From positions 1 through 39,857 of the IMG/VR virus record IMGVR_UViG_3300044533_000281: 39,857 nucleotides of DNA, one strand, 5' to 3'. Source of the stretch: a virus. A program made the translations under genes and the position numbers. Positions 17,360 to 26,326 of the stretch are shown here, piece after piece. The notes below the pieces were generated by a model. It was given only the letters and a program-made list of their open reading frames with translations, made no database searches and was not told where the DNA came from. How positions within the stretch are numbered: position 1 is the stretch's first letter; each line of letters starts with the position of its first letter.

Positions 17360-20300
17360 ATGACAACACGGCAATACTCATCCCGCTCTCAGCAAACTAC
17401 GCTGACAGGTGCTATTACTTCTGGAGCCACTTCAATGACAGTGGTTTCAGGTTCAGCATTGCTTGGTGGTGTAAGCATCCCAGCAGGTAGAACATTTACA
17501 TTAGTAATTGATGTTGATACGGCGCTTGAAGAAATTGTAGATGCTACTGCGGTATCTACCAATACATTTACAATTACCCGTGCAATAGATGGTTCTTTAG
17601 CACAAGACCATTCTGCTGGTGCAGTAGTTCGGCATATGGCAATTGGGCGGGATTACAGAGATGCTAATTTACACGCAGAGGCTAGCGCTGCTTATACCGA
17701 TGGTGGTGGTAATAACCACACAATGCACGGTATTGCTACTGGTGAAGGCAGTATAGTTGGTACTGATAAAACACAGACTCTTACTAATAAAACTCTTACT
17801 AGCCCAACAATTTCTAATCCTACTTTTACTGGCACCCCTAGTGCCGAGGCTAGCATTATTTTTGAAGGCTCTACAGCAGATGCTTACGAAACAACCCTAA
17901 CTGTAGTTGACCCAACCCAAGACAACACAATTACCCTGCCTAATACCACAGGTACGGTAGTCATTGCCAATGCTGTCCAGACTCTAACCAACAAGACTAT
18001 GGGCGATGCCCTTAATGCTGGTGGTTTTAGAATCACAAATATTGCTACCCCAGTTGATGCTAATGATGCGGTCAACAAGACCTTCGCCGATGCTCAGGTT
18101 GCCGCTGCTGCTACCTCTGCAGCCTCCGCTGCCACTTCGGCTAGCAGTGCTGCTACAAGTGCCTCTAGCGCCTCTACAAGCGCTTCTAGCGCCCTCACCT
18201 CAGCCAACAGTGCATCTGCCTCAGCCACAGCAGCAGCCACCTCTGCGACCTCTGCAGCGGCTTCTGCGACCAGTGCTGCCAATAGTGCTTCTGCTGCAGC
18301 AACCAGCGCCACAAGCGCTGCTGCCTCTGCTACTGCTGCTGCAACTAGCGCATCTTCGGCTAGCACCTCAGCATCATCTGCCTTGACTTCGGCTAACTCA
18401 GCCTCTACTTCGGCAACTAACGCAGCCAACTCAGCAACTGCTGCATCTACTTCGGCTTCTTCTGCTAGCACATCTGCCTCATCGGCTTTGACTAGCGCTA
18501 ACAGCGCCAGCACCTCTGCTACATCTGCTGCTAACTCAGCAACGGCTTCGGCTACATCAGCCAGCGCAGCAGCAACATCTGCTACTTCGGCTGCTACCAG
18601 CGCATCATCTGCTGCTACATCAGCAACCTCTGCTGCTGCTAGTGCTACCGCTGCTGCAGCATCTGCAGCCAGCGTTGATGCTACCGCTACTCTTGCTGTT
18701 GAGTTCCGTAACTATGCTGCTGAAGGTAGCGTATTAAATAACCTACCTGCCAGAGTTCATCCTGGTGAAACATTATTAAAGCAAGCAGCATACTGGATTG
18801 ACTCTGCACATAGTTCTGCAGCAGGTCAGACTATTACTAACCTTGGCTATGCAGGTAGCGTACTACCTACAACTGTTGGTTCATCTACTTCTGCTGACTC
18901 TAATGACCCTAAGTATCTTGACTGGGATGGTACCAATTATGTGTATACACCTGGCACTACTGGAAACTCTATGACAGTACCTGATAGTACTGAACTTGAC
19001 ATTACAGGTGATATAGATTTACGAGTCAAAGTTGCACTTGATGACTGGACGCCTGCATCAAACAGTATGCTATTAGGGAAATATGGAAGCGGTTCACAGC
19101 AATCATACTATTTACAAGTTCGCACTACTGGAGTCTTGCGACTTGGCTGGACTGAAGATGGTTCAACTGACTTAACTGCAGATTCTACCGTTGCTCCTAC
19201 CGTAGCCGATGGTGCAGAGTTGTGGGTCAGGGCTACTCTAGATGTTGACAATGGAGCAAGTGGTAGAGATATAAAATTCTTTACTTCAACAGATGGTAGT
19301 ACTTGGACCCAATTAGGTACAACAGTTACTCAGGCTGGAGTTACAAGTATTTTTGCTGGTACTGAAGTCCTTAGAATTGGACTTGCTGGTTTGGGTGGAG
19401 ACTTTACTACAGGTAAATTTTACCGCGTTCAAATCTGCAACGGCATTGATGCTGCACCAGTACTAGATGTTGACACCTCTCAGATTACTAGCGGTGCTGC
19501 TACTTCCTTTACTGCCCTTACTGGTCAGACAGTTACTATTACCCGTGCTACCTCTGGTCGCAAGACTGTATGTGTAGTTCACCCAGTATGGCTCTTTGGT
19601 ACTGATGACTATATGGAAGTTCTTAATCGCTGGGTTGATGGTACTGCAAAGAGTTTGTATCTGCCTGGACTTTCAGAAAATAATGCCTCAGTGCCTGACT
19701 CTGCAGCATTAGATATTACAGGTGATATTGACATTAGGGTTAAAGTTGCAATGGATGACTGGACTCCTACTTCTAATCAAGCACTTATGTCAAAGAGAGC
19801 CGCGCTTACTACCAATTATTCTTGGACATTTTTTGTCAGCACTGATGGAAAATTAAACTTCAACGTATCTTCAAATGGAACTGACCCCGCTATATCTACT
19901 GTATCAAGTGTTGCGCCAACAGTTGCAGATGGTGCAACTTTATGGGTAAGGGCTACACTAGATGTAGATAACGGAGCATCGGGTAATGATGTTAAGTTTT
20001 ACACATCTACAGATGGAACTAACTGGACTCAATTAGGAACTACAGTAACCAATGCTGGAACTACAAGCATTTTTAATAGTTCCTCTGCTGTGCGTATTGG
20101 TGGTCAAGGTGGTACTTCTCAGCCAGCCGCTCGTGGTAGATTCTTCCGTGCTCAGGTACTAAATGGTATAGACGGCACAGTAGCCCTTGATGCAAACTTT
20201 GAAACTAGCATAACTGGACTGACTCAAACTTCCTTTACTGAGTCATCCACTAATGCTGCTACTGTTACCATTGCTACCAGTGGTACTTCTTATGTATCAA

Positions 20301-20866
20301 CACCAATAGTACAGTCTGGTTATATCTATCCAACTGGCTTGGCTAACCTAACACCAAGCAGTTATTCATACCTTGACTTTGGCGCAAGTGATTCATTTAC
20401 TGCAGTTGTAATAGTAAGAGGATGGTCCACTTTGCCAAACAGCGCTATCTGGTTATCAAAGCGTGTTTCTTCAACAGCGATTGAAGGTGCTGGTTACAAT
20501 CTAAGAACTGGAAGCAGTGGACAGTATAATCAGGCATTTGTAATATCTGATAATACTACCAGAATTACAGCAGATGGTCCTAGCACTTTAACCGCTGGAA
20601 CTCTTGCTGCTTTTACAGCAGTAAGAGATGTTTCGGCAGATACTATAACTGCTTACAATAACACCACCGCTGGAACAGCAGTAACAGATACAACTACAAG
20701 TGGATTGTCACCATCATTAAGCAATCTAAGAATTGGTAGATTAAGTGGTTCTGCTACTAACTATATTGATATGGAGTTTGTTGCAGCAGCAGTATTCCGC
20801 AGAGCATTAACCTCAGCAGAAATTACTACTATTTACAACTACTACTCAGGAAGGGTGGGAGCCTAA
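17360..20866 (+). CDS. tail fibre / adhesin with Ser/Ala/Thr rod and LamG-like repeats
   Basis: 1168 residues. An N-terminal attachment region (1-150), a triple-stranded-fibre-like beta segment (about 130-245, with TQTLTNKTLTSPTISNP and a second TLTNKT copy), a long Ala/Ser/Thr rod (about 247-443), then two tandem jelly-roll domains beginning NSMTVPDSTELDITGDIDLR (about 535) and NNASVPDSAALDITGDIDIR (about 775) and a third, more diverged one (about 990-1168). The last parts resemble concanavalin/LamG folds that bind sugars. Together it reads as a trimeric host-recognition fibre. Start follows GATAGGAACATAA. Confidence 0.85.
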   Translation: MTTRQYSSRSQQTTLTGAITSGATSMTVVSGSALLGGVSIPAGRTFTLVIDVDTALEEIVDATAVSTNTFTITRAIDGSLAQDHSAGAVVRHMAIGRDYRDANLHAEASAAYTDGGGNNHTMHGIATGEGSIVGTDKTQTLTNKTLTSPTISNPTFTGTPSAEASIIFEGSTADAYETTLTVVDPTQDNTITLPNTTGTVVIANAVQTLTNKTMGDALNAGGFRITNIATPVDANDAVNKTFADAQVAAAATSAASAATSASSAATSASSASTSASSALTSANSASASATAAATSATSAAASATSAANSASAAATSATSAAASATAAATSASSASTSASSALTSANSASTSATNAANSATAASTSASSASTSASSALTSANSASTSATSAANSATASATSASAAATSATSAATSASSAATSATSAAASATAAAASAASVDATATLAVEFRNYAAEGSVLNNLPARVHPGETLLKQAAYWIDSAHSSAAGQTITNLGYAGSVLPTTVGSSTSADSNDPKYLDWDGTNYVYTPGTTGNSMTVPDSTELDITGDIDLRVKVALDDWTPASNSMLLGKYGSGSQQSYYLQVRTTGVLRLGWTEDGSTDLTADSTVAPTVADGAELWVRATLDVDNGASGRDIKFFTSTDGSTWTQLGTTVTQAGVTSIFAGTEVLRIGLAGLGGDFTTGKFYRVQICNGIDAAPVLDVDTSQITSGAATSFTALTGQTVTITRATSGRKTVCVVHPVWLFGTDDYMEVLNRWVDGTAKSLYLPGLSENNASVPDSAALDITGDIDIRVKVAMDDWTPTSNQALMSKRAALTTNYSWTFFVSTDGKLNFNVSSNGTDPAISTVSSVAPTVADGATLWVRATLDVDNGASGNDVKFYTSTDGTNWTQLGTTVTNAGTTSIFNSSSAVRIGGQGGTSQPAARGRFFRAQVLNGIDGTVALDANFETSITGLTQTSFTESSTNAATVTIATSGTSYVSTPIVQSGYIYPTGLANLTPSSYSYLDFGASDSFTAVVIVRGWSTLPNSAIWLSKRVSSTAIEGAGYNLRTGSSGQYNQAFVISDNTTRITADGPSTLTAGTLAAFTAVRDVSADTITAYNNTTAGTAVTDTTTSGLSPSLSNLRIGRLSGSATNYIDMEFVAAAVFRRALTSAEITTIYNYYSGRVGA
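18098..18690 (+). repeat. Ser/Ala/Thr-encoding repeat region of the fibre
   Basis: About 590 bases encode short ATSAAS/ASSAS/ANSAS units in tandem. The amino-acid repeat is regular but the codons are mixed: serine is written TCT, TCA, TCC, TCG, AGC and AGT. The DNA repeat is therefore weak, which limits recombination and polymerase slippage. The rod length could still vary between relatives by gain or loss of units. Confidence 0.8.
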
Positions 20867-20867
20867 T

Positions 20868-21047
20868 ATGGGAACACTATGGTCAACTGACCCAAGCCGT
20901 CAGGGCTTGACGGTCAACGGAGTTCTCTTAGGAGAACCAGCGGAACTAGATGATAACCCGCTTACCTATGAGTGGGACCATCCTGCTTTTCCTAGCGGAG
21001 AAATACTTGCAGACGGTACTATAATTCCAGATGAGGAAGGTAACTAA
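20868..21047 (+). CDS. small acidic tail-module protein
   Basis: 59 residues between the two fibre genes: start one base after the first fibre's stop, stop directly before the second fibre's ATG. Acidic, with Trp and Pro-rich loops (TYEWDHPAFPSGE). Could be a fibre chaperone or connector; no family recognised. Confidence 0.65.
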   Translation: MGTLWSTDPSRQGLTVNGVLLGEPAELDDNPLTYEWDHPAFPSGEILADGTIIPDEEGN

Positions 21048-22415
21048 ATGGGAGCCAAACGCGTAAGTAAACAAGGCGTTACCGTAAGTCAGGGTAATGC
21101 TATTGAGGTAACTAATACCGCAGGCACAGTCCTGTTCTCAGTAGACAATACTGGCAATATTGGTGCACTGCCAAACCTCACAGCAAAGGGAAGCATCCTT
21201 ACTGCCTCTGCTACATCTACCCCTACAACGCTAGCAGTTGGCACTAACGAGCAACGTCTAGTTGCTGACTCTGCTACCACTTCAGGACTTAAGTATGTAG
21301 CCGATACTACTAACTATGCTATCGCAGCCAAGGGAGATTTACTAGTAGGTACTGCTGCAGATACTGTGGCTGCTCTTACTGCTGGCTCAAATGGTGACAC
21401 ACTTGTCGCGGATTCTGCCGCTAGCACAGGATTACGCTGGCAATCCAATGTAAGCCCGTTGAACCCTGTGATTAATGGTGCTTTTGACGTTTGGCAACGC
21501 GGAACCACAATCACTTCTGTTGGCACGTTTGTTTATTCAGCAGATAGGTGGCAAGTCGTTACCGATGGTGTTGGCACTACCGCACAAGTGACAAGACAAA
21601 CCACGAGCGATTCAACCAATTTACCTTTTATTCAATATTGTGCACGAATTGCTAGAACAACAACTGGAACCAATGACATATATTTTGCACAATCTTTTGA
21701 AACGATAAATGCAATTCCGTATGCTGGCAAAACCATCACCTTATCTTTTTATGCTAGAAAAGGTTCAGGTTATTCCGCTGCATCTAGTCAGTTAATTGTT
21801 AAAATAGACTCAGGCACAGGAACAGACCAAAATGTTTTGACTGGTTACACAGGTGGCGCATCTCCAATTAATTCATCCGCAACCTTAACAACAACTTGGC
21901 AGCGTTTTACTTTTACTGGAACCGTGAGTGCAACTGCCAACGAGTTTGGCATTTATTTTAAGAACACCCCTGTTGGTTCAACTACGACCAACGATTATTA
22001 TGAAGTAACAGGCGTTCAGATAGACGTTGGAAACGTAGCCCTGCCCTTCCGCAGAGCGGGCGGCACAATCCAAGGCGAGTTTGCTGCCTGTTCATATTAT
22101 TACTACCGCTTGTCTGGAACTAACACACAAATCGGCGGTTTTGGAACTGCAACAACCACAACCAATGCTCGCATTACTGTGAAACTTGGTGCTGGTAAAA
22201 TGCGAGTTTCGCCGACTGCTATTGATTATTCCAACCTAGCCGTAGGCGATGGAAACAATGCCAGAATAAACGTCACCTCGGCCACTATCGGCTCAACAGG
22301 TGCAGAGGAAGTAGCCATAGATTTAGCGGCAACTGGTCTAACACAATATAGACCGTATGCCCTAAATATTCAGCCTAGCGTTTCAGGTTATCTCGGACTA
22401 AGTGCGGAGTTGTAA
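21048..22415 (+). CDS. second tail fibre / receptor-binding protein
   Basis: 455 residues, Thr/Ala/Ser-rich beta protein. N-terminal part (1-140) has short repeats (LVADSATTSGLKYVADT and LVADSAASTGLRW) typical of fibre shafts. From about 140, NPVINGAFDVWQRGT with YSADRW further on marks a carbohydrate-binding-module-like jelly roll common at the ends of phage fibres, with the typical exit strand GVQIDVGNVALPFRR (about 323-337), then a last beta domain. Likely binds host-surface sugars together with the upstream fibre. Confidence 0.8.
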   Translation: MGAKRVSKQGVTVSQGNAIEVTNTAGTVLFSVDNTGNIGALPNLTAKGSILTASATSTPTTLAVGTNEQRLVADSATTSGLKYVADTTNYAIAAKGDLLVGTAADTVAALTAGSNGDTLVADSAASTGLRWQSNVSPLNPVINGAFDVWQRGTTITSVGTFVYSADRWQVVTDGVGTTAQVTRQTTSDSTNLPFIQYCARIARTTTGTNDIYFAQSFETINAIPYAGKTITLSFYARKGSGYSAASSQLIVKIDSGTGTDQNVLTGYTGGASPINSSATLTTTWQRFTFTGTVSATANEFGIYFKNTPVGSTTTNDYYEVTGVQIDVGNVALPFRRAGGTIQGEFAACSYYYYRLSGTNTQIGGFGTATTTTNARITVKLGAGKMRVSPTAIDYSNLAVGDGNNARINVTSATIGSTGAEEVAIDLAATGLTQYRPYALNIQPSVSGYLGLSAEL

Positions 22416-22416
22416 A

Positions 22417-22566
22417 ATGGAAAACATTGAAATCGTTGAAGTAGAAACAATGGGAGAAGTCACCCAGCACGTCATTATTGATAATGGCGATGGGTCTTTT
22501 ACCTCTATGACCAAAGCCCATTATGACGAACTAGAAGCCGCCAAAGAAAACGGCACAATCTCGTAG
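22417..22566 (+). CDS. small acidic protein after fibre
   Basis: 49 residues starting one base after the fibre stop. Acidic, with a compact beta-type run (HVIIDNGDGSFTSMTKAHYD) that I recall as common in small proteins next to fibre genes. Possible fibre assembly helper; function unknown. Confidence 0.65.
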   Translation: MENIEIVEVETMGEVTQHVIIDNGDGSFTSMTKAHYDELEAAKENGTIS

Positions 22567-22571
22567 GTATG

Positions 22572-22580
22572 TGATATAGT
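22572..22580 (+). promoter_or_regulatory. extended -10 promoter of the integrase
   Basis: TGATATAGT is an extended -10 element (TGnTATAAT with one mismatch). The expected transcription start, 7 bases after the hexamer, falls on or next to the ATG at 22587, so the integrase message would be leaderless, a common arrangement in actinobacteria. No ribosome site lies upstream of the ATG, which fits. The -35 position (about 22552-22557, GGCACA) is weak. Confidence 0.5.
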
Positions 22581-22586
22581 CCTGGT

Positions 22587-23378
22587 ATGGAACAAATACC
22601 AATGGACATCATAGAAGCAAAACTACGGGATAGATACGAGACCCAAGGGTTCTCGCAAGCCTTATTCCGAAACGACTGGAATCTTATGATTCGTATGGGA
22701 GTCCACCCTCAGGTGGCTACTGTAGAGGACTTGCAAAGAACCATTATGGCAGTCAAAGCAGCCTCAACTAAAGGCACATATGCTGCTCGCTTACGCAGTA
22801 TGTTCAAGGCTTTGAACAAGATGAAGGTAATAGACAACAGGGTCATTGAGGACCTGCCTAATGTCCGTAAGGGCAGAGGTCTGCCTCATCCCATTACCCC
22901 GTCTGAAGCCAAGATGCTTATGACTGAAGCCAGAGAGCCTATGCGTGACTGGTTCATAATAGGCTGCTGTGCGGGCCTGCGGGCTATGGAAGTGGCTAAC
23001 CTGCGAGGGGTAGACTTAGAGAAGCAAGAGGACGGATACGTCCTTAGAATCGCTGGTAAAGGCGGTACAGACCTATCTGTGCCTGTGGCTAAGATAGTCG
23101 CAGATACCATTCTGAAGTACAACACTAGTCAAAGGTTATGGGAAGTAACTCCTAACCGCCTGACTAAGAAGACCTCGTTAGAGATGAAGCGACTAGGCAT
23201 ACCAAAGAAAACCTTCCACGCCTGTCGCCATTACTTTGCCACTACAATGCTTGAGAAGTCTGGTGGAGATTTACTAGCAGTAAGAGATTTAATGCGCCAC
23301 TCAAGTGTGGCTACAACACAGGTATACACTCAGTTGGCTAGTGGTAGAACTAGAACCCTAGTTAACTTATTGAACTAG
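22587..23378 (+). CDS. int: tyrosine recombinase / integrase
   Basis: 263 residues. An N-terminal SAM-like core-binding domain (about 1-95) is followed by the catalytic domain with the full set of active-site residues: Arg132 (AGLRAMEV), Lys158 (AGKGGTDL), His211 and Arg214 (HACRHYF), His238 (LMRHSS) and nucleophile Tyr247 (TQVYTQL). It lacks the extra arm-binding domain of lambda integrase, so it resembles simple XerC/D-like enzymes. It lies in the tail module with the same direction as the late genes, far from the early genes. An integrase implies lysogeny, but no immunity repressor or attP is recognised; dimer resolution is another possible role. Confidence 0.9.
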   Translation: MEQIPMDIIEAKLRDRYETQGFSQALFRNDWNLMIRMGVHPQVATVEDLQRTIMAVKAASTKGTYAARLRSMFKALNKMKVIDNRVIEDLPNVRKGRGLPHPITPSEAKMLMTEAREPMRDWFIIGCCAGLRAMEVANLRGVDLEKQEDGYVLRIAGKGGTDLSVPVAKIVADTILKYNTSQRLWEVTPNRLTKKTSLEMKRLGIPKKTFHACRHYFATTMLEKSGGDLLAVRDLMRHSSVATTQVYTQLASGRTRTLVNLLN

Positions 23379-23386
23379 GGGACATA

Positions 23387-24118
23387 ATGATACAGAAACA
23401 AGAAACTGTAGCCCTCGGTTGGTGCGATAACGGCACCACCGATGGCAAGTTTACTGAAGGACTAGCCACAGCACTAGTTGCTGGTGGCCCTAATGGTATG
23501 CCAATACATACCACAATCCGAGTTCAAGGTAATCAGATTGGCAGACAACGCCAGGTACTGTTTGACCATTGGGCTGATAACATTAAAACAGACTGGCTAC
23601 TCTGGGTTGATTCAGACATTGTGCTGAACCTAGACAGTATGAAGAAACTATGGCAGACAGCAGACAAGATTAACCGTCCTGTTGTCAGCGGTGTTTACTT
23701 CATCTCTAAGGAGAATGAGGGCAGCCTAATGCGCCCATTCCCTTGCCTATTCAATGACGTATCTGAGTATCAGATTCAGTATCTACATCCACTACCTGAC
23801 AATGAGGTAGTCAAGATTGATAATGCTGGCTTTGGGTTTGTGCTAATGCACAAGTCAATCATACCTAAGATTCGTGAGGCTAACCCTGGCAAAGGATTAT
23901 TCTTTGAGACAGGTGATGGCAATGATGACCATTTTGTAGGCGAAGATATTATCTTCTTCCGCAGAATGAGAGCAGCAGGTATTCCATTGCACGCCCATAC
24001 TGGGGCGCTAGTAAAACATATGAAGCGGTTTTCCGTGGACTATGACTACTACGCACTGTATTGGTCTAATGAACATTTAAAGCAAAAACTTAAGGAACAA
24101 CAACAGCAAGGAGAGTAA
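23387..24118 (+). CDS. GT-A-fold glycosyltransferase
   Basis: 243 residues. The GT-A signs are visible: a Rossmann-like start, DxD motif in LLWVDSDIVL (Asp75, Asp77) for metal and nucleotide-sugar binding, and GEDIIFFRRM (about 189-198) as the likely acceptor/catalytic loop. It probably adds a sugar to a virion protein (capsid insert or fibre), to DNA, or to host-surface glycan. It sits between integrase and a large tail protein, starts 8 bp after the integrase and has a GGGGACATA site. Ends with Gln/Lys-rich residues. Confidence 0.8.
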   Translation: MIQKQETVALGWCDNGTTDGKFTEGLATALVAGGPNGMPIHTTIRVQGNQIGRQRQVLFDHWADNIKTDWLLWVDSDIVLNLDSMKKLWQTADKINRPVVSGVYFISKENEGSLMRPFPCLFNDVSEYQIQYLHPLPDNEVVKIDNAGFGFVLMHKSIIPKIREANPGKGLFFETGDGNDDHFVGEDIIFFRRMRAAGIPLHAHTGALVKHMKRFSVDYDYYALYWSNEHLKQKLKEQQQQGE

Positions 24119-26101
24119 GTGGCTGGGAGAGATATTACCGAAGGTCGCTCTAGTAGAGCGATTGCCGTTGATGTTGGTGTAGTTGCTACTGATAACATCT
24201 GGCAAAACACTGATATTGCCTATGACACAGCCCTTGGCGGTATGCCATTTATCTACGCTATCTCTGACCAAAGACCTTTTATCCGACAGACAGCGCCGTA
24301 TCGTAAGGAACAGTTTGATAATCAGACTGAACCTGGTGAGCAATCACTAACTGGGTGGTGGTTGAGAAGCCAGTCTTCGTTTCACAACGGGACTGGCATT
24401 ACTTTTTATGACCCTGCTTTAATCCCAGGTGAGGGTACATTTCAATATGCAGACAGCAAAGGTGTCAATGTCTGGGAAGAAGGTGAAGTAACCTTACTTA
24501 AAGCCAGCACACAAGGACACAATACCACTGGCACTATTGCATCTAATGGTCGTGCACAACAGCATATACGTTCTATTAAGTGGGGAACTACTGAAGGTAT
24601 CTTAGTACTAGATGAGTTTGATGTAGATAAGATTGATACCGCTGGAACTGTTACTCATTTTATTGACTATAATACTGGCACTGATGACAAGGTATATGCC
24701 ATTTGTGATGATGGTATTACTGCATACTGGGTGACTAATGATACTGGCCCTTCAGGTAAGTTAGAAGTAAATAAGAAAGCCTTGACAGGTGACGCATCTA
24801 CCTCTGCAACAGTTATGTTTACAGCCAATGGTATAACAGTAACCAACGCAGTAATGGAGTTTGTTAAAGAGCGTATTATTATGTGCGCTAACAACGGTGT
24901 CTATGAGTTTACATCAGCAGCATCGTCCCTTCCTTCAGCAGTTTATACACATCCTGACGTTAACCATATATATACCAGCATTACAGCATCAGGACCTGCC
25001 ATTTACGTAGCAGGATATAATGGCATCCAATCTACAATTCAGAAGTTTACATTAACTACAACAGGGGCTATGCCTACTTTAAATGGTGGGGCAGTAGTAG
25101 CAGCAGAACTACCAGTCGGTGAGATAGTCCAAGATATTTATTACTACCTAGGGTATATGGCTATTGGCACTAGCAAAGGTATTCGTATTGCTACAGTCAG
25201 CGACCAAGATGGTTCTATTACATATGGCCCACTTATTGTGGAGACTACCCAGCCTTGCTATGACTTTGCTGCTAGACAGAATTATATCTGGTGTGCTACT
25301 GGGGTTGATGGCAACCCTGGAGTAATCCGTATTGACTTGTCTGTTGAACTATCACCACTACGTTTTGCCTATGCTAATGACGTATATTTTTCAGGAGTAA
25401 CTGGGCATTTAACTACTGCTTGTGGCTTTCTTGGCACAACAGACCGCTTGGCATATGCAACAGCAAAAGTTTCTACAACAGATGGTTACATCTATTCAGA
25501 GTCAGCCAGCACTCTTATAACAAATGGTTATCTAACTACAGGTTATATCCGCTACAACACGCTTGAGCCTAAAAACTTTAAGCGTTTGCTAGGCCGCGGT
25601 GACTTTACCTTTGGCTCTATGACGTTAGAAACTGTAGATGAAAACGGTACTGAGTATGACTTGGTTACCTATGATGCTGCAGTTCCACCAGTAGAAGTAA
25701 CTACTAGCCAGCCGTCAGGCTCGCAAGAGTATCTTGCTTACAAATTTATTTTATACAGAGATGGCACAGATAGCACTAAAGGTCCTATCTTTAAGGGCTA
25801 TCAGGCAAAGGCTACTATCGCTACCCCGCGCCAGCGGGTAATCAGATTTCCTGTCTTCTGTTATGACGTTGAGACAGATAAGTACAATGTAATGCTGGGC
25901 TATGAAGGACGCGCTAAAGAGCGCATCCAAGAACTAGAAAACATTGAACAGAATGGTGACGTTGTAACTTGGCAGGACCTACAGACAGGCGAAAGCCGTC
26001 AGGTAGTAATAGAACAAATCACATTCACTAGACAAACTCCACCAGACAGAGGCTTCTCTGGCTACGGTGGCATCATTGACATACTAATAAGGACAGTATA
26101 A
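24119..26101 (+). CDS. large tail protein, possible nozzle / beta-propeller
   Basis: 660 residues with a GTG start (site GGAGAGTAA). All-beta, with repeated segments carrying hydrophobic strands and small loops (for example ILVLDEFDVD, AIYVAGYNGIQ, MAIGTSKGIRIATVSDQDGS) over about 130-420, which read like propeller blades. The C-terminal third is a mixed beta domain. The T7 tail nozzle (gp12) and analogues contain such a propeller, so with the adaptor candidate at 16428 it may form the short tail. Not proved by a motif. Confidence 0.5.
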   Translation: MAGRDITEGRSSRAIAVDVGVVATDNIWQNTDIAYDTALGGMPFIYAISDQRPFIRQTAPYRKEQFDNQTEPGEQSLTGWWLRSQSSFHNGTGITFYDPALIPGEGTFQYADSKGVNVWEEGEVTLLKASTQGHNTTGTIASNGRAQQHIRSIKWGTTEGILVLDEFDVDKIDTAGTVTHFIDYNTGTDDKVYAICDDGITAYWVTNDTGPSGKLEVNKKALTGDASTSATVMFTANGITVTNAVMEFVKERIIMCANNGVYEFTSAASSLPSAVYTHPDVNHIYTSITASGPAIYVAGYNGIQSTIQKFTLTTTGAMPTLNGGAVVAAELPVGEIVQDIYYYLGYMAIGTSKGIRIATVSDQDGSITYGPLIVETTQPCYDFAARQNYIWCATGVDGNPGVIRIDLSVELSPLRFAYANDVYFSGVTGHLTTACGFLGTTDRLAYATAKVSTTDGYIYSESASTLITNGYLTTGYIRYNTLEPKNFKRLLGRGDFTFGSMTLETVDENGTEYDLVTYDAAVPPVEVTTSQPSGSQEYLAYKFILYRDGTDSTKGPIFKGYQAKATIATPRQRVIRFPVFCYDVETDKYNVMLGYEGRAKERIQELENIEQNGDVVTWQDLQTGESRQVVIEQITFTRQTPPDRGFSGYGGIIDILIRTV

Positions 26102-26326
26102 ATGACACCTGAAGACTGGGCTAAGTTAGCCGTTGCACTTATAACTATCTTTGGCGCACACGCTGGGCTAGTTAAATTTCTAACTAAACATTACCTATCA
26201 GAACTTAAGCCCAACGGTGGCAATAGTATTAAAGATGAAGTAAAACAAATAAAACAAGAACTTGCATATCAAAAAGAACAAATGACTTTACTAACCGACC
26301 TAGTAAAAGAAGCATTGAGGAAATGA
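26102..26326 (+). CDS. small membrane protein with coiled-coil tail (lysis-associated)
   Basis: 74 residues. One N-terminal membrane segment (about 7-26, KLAVALITIFGAHAGLVKFL) and a charged coiled-coil C-terminus (about 44-74). It stops directly before the endolysin ATG. This build fits a holin regulator, antiholin or spanin-like part of the lysis cassette, of which the 26848 gene is the other membrane protein. Confidence 0.6.
   Translation: MTPEDWAKLAVALITIFGAHAGLVKFLTKHYLSELKPNGGNSIKDEVKQIKQELAYQKEQMTLLTDLVKEALRK

Noticed and set aside
18094-18513. 139-residue Ala/Val/Glu/Leu-rich minus frame and a Leu/Pro-rich plus frame in the fibre repeat
   Set aside because: Artefacts of the repeated Ser/Ala codons read in other frames.
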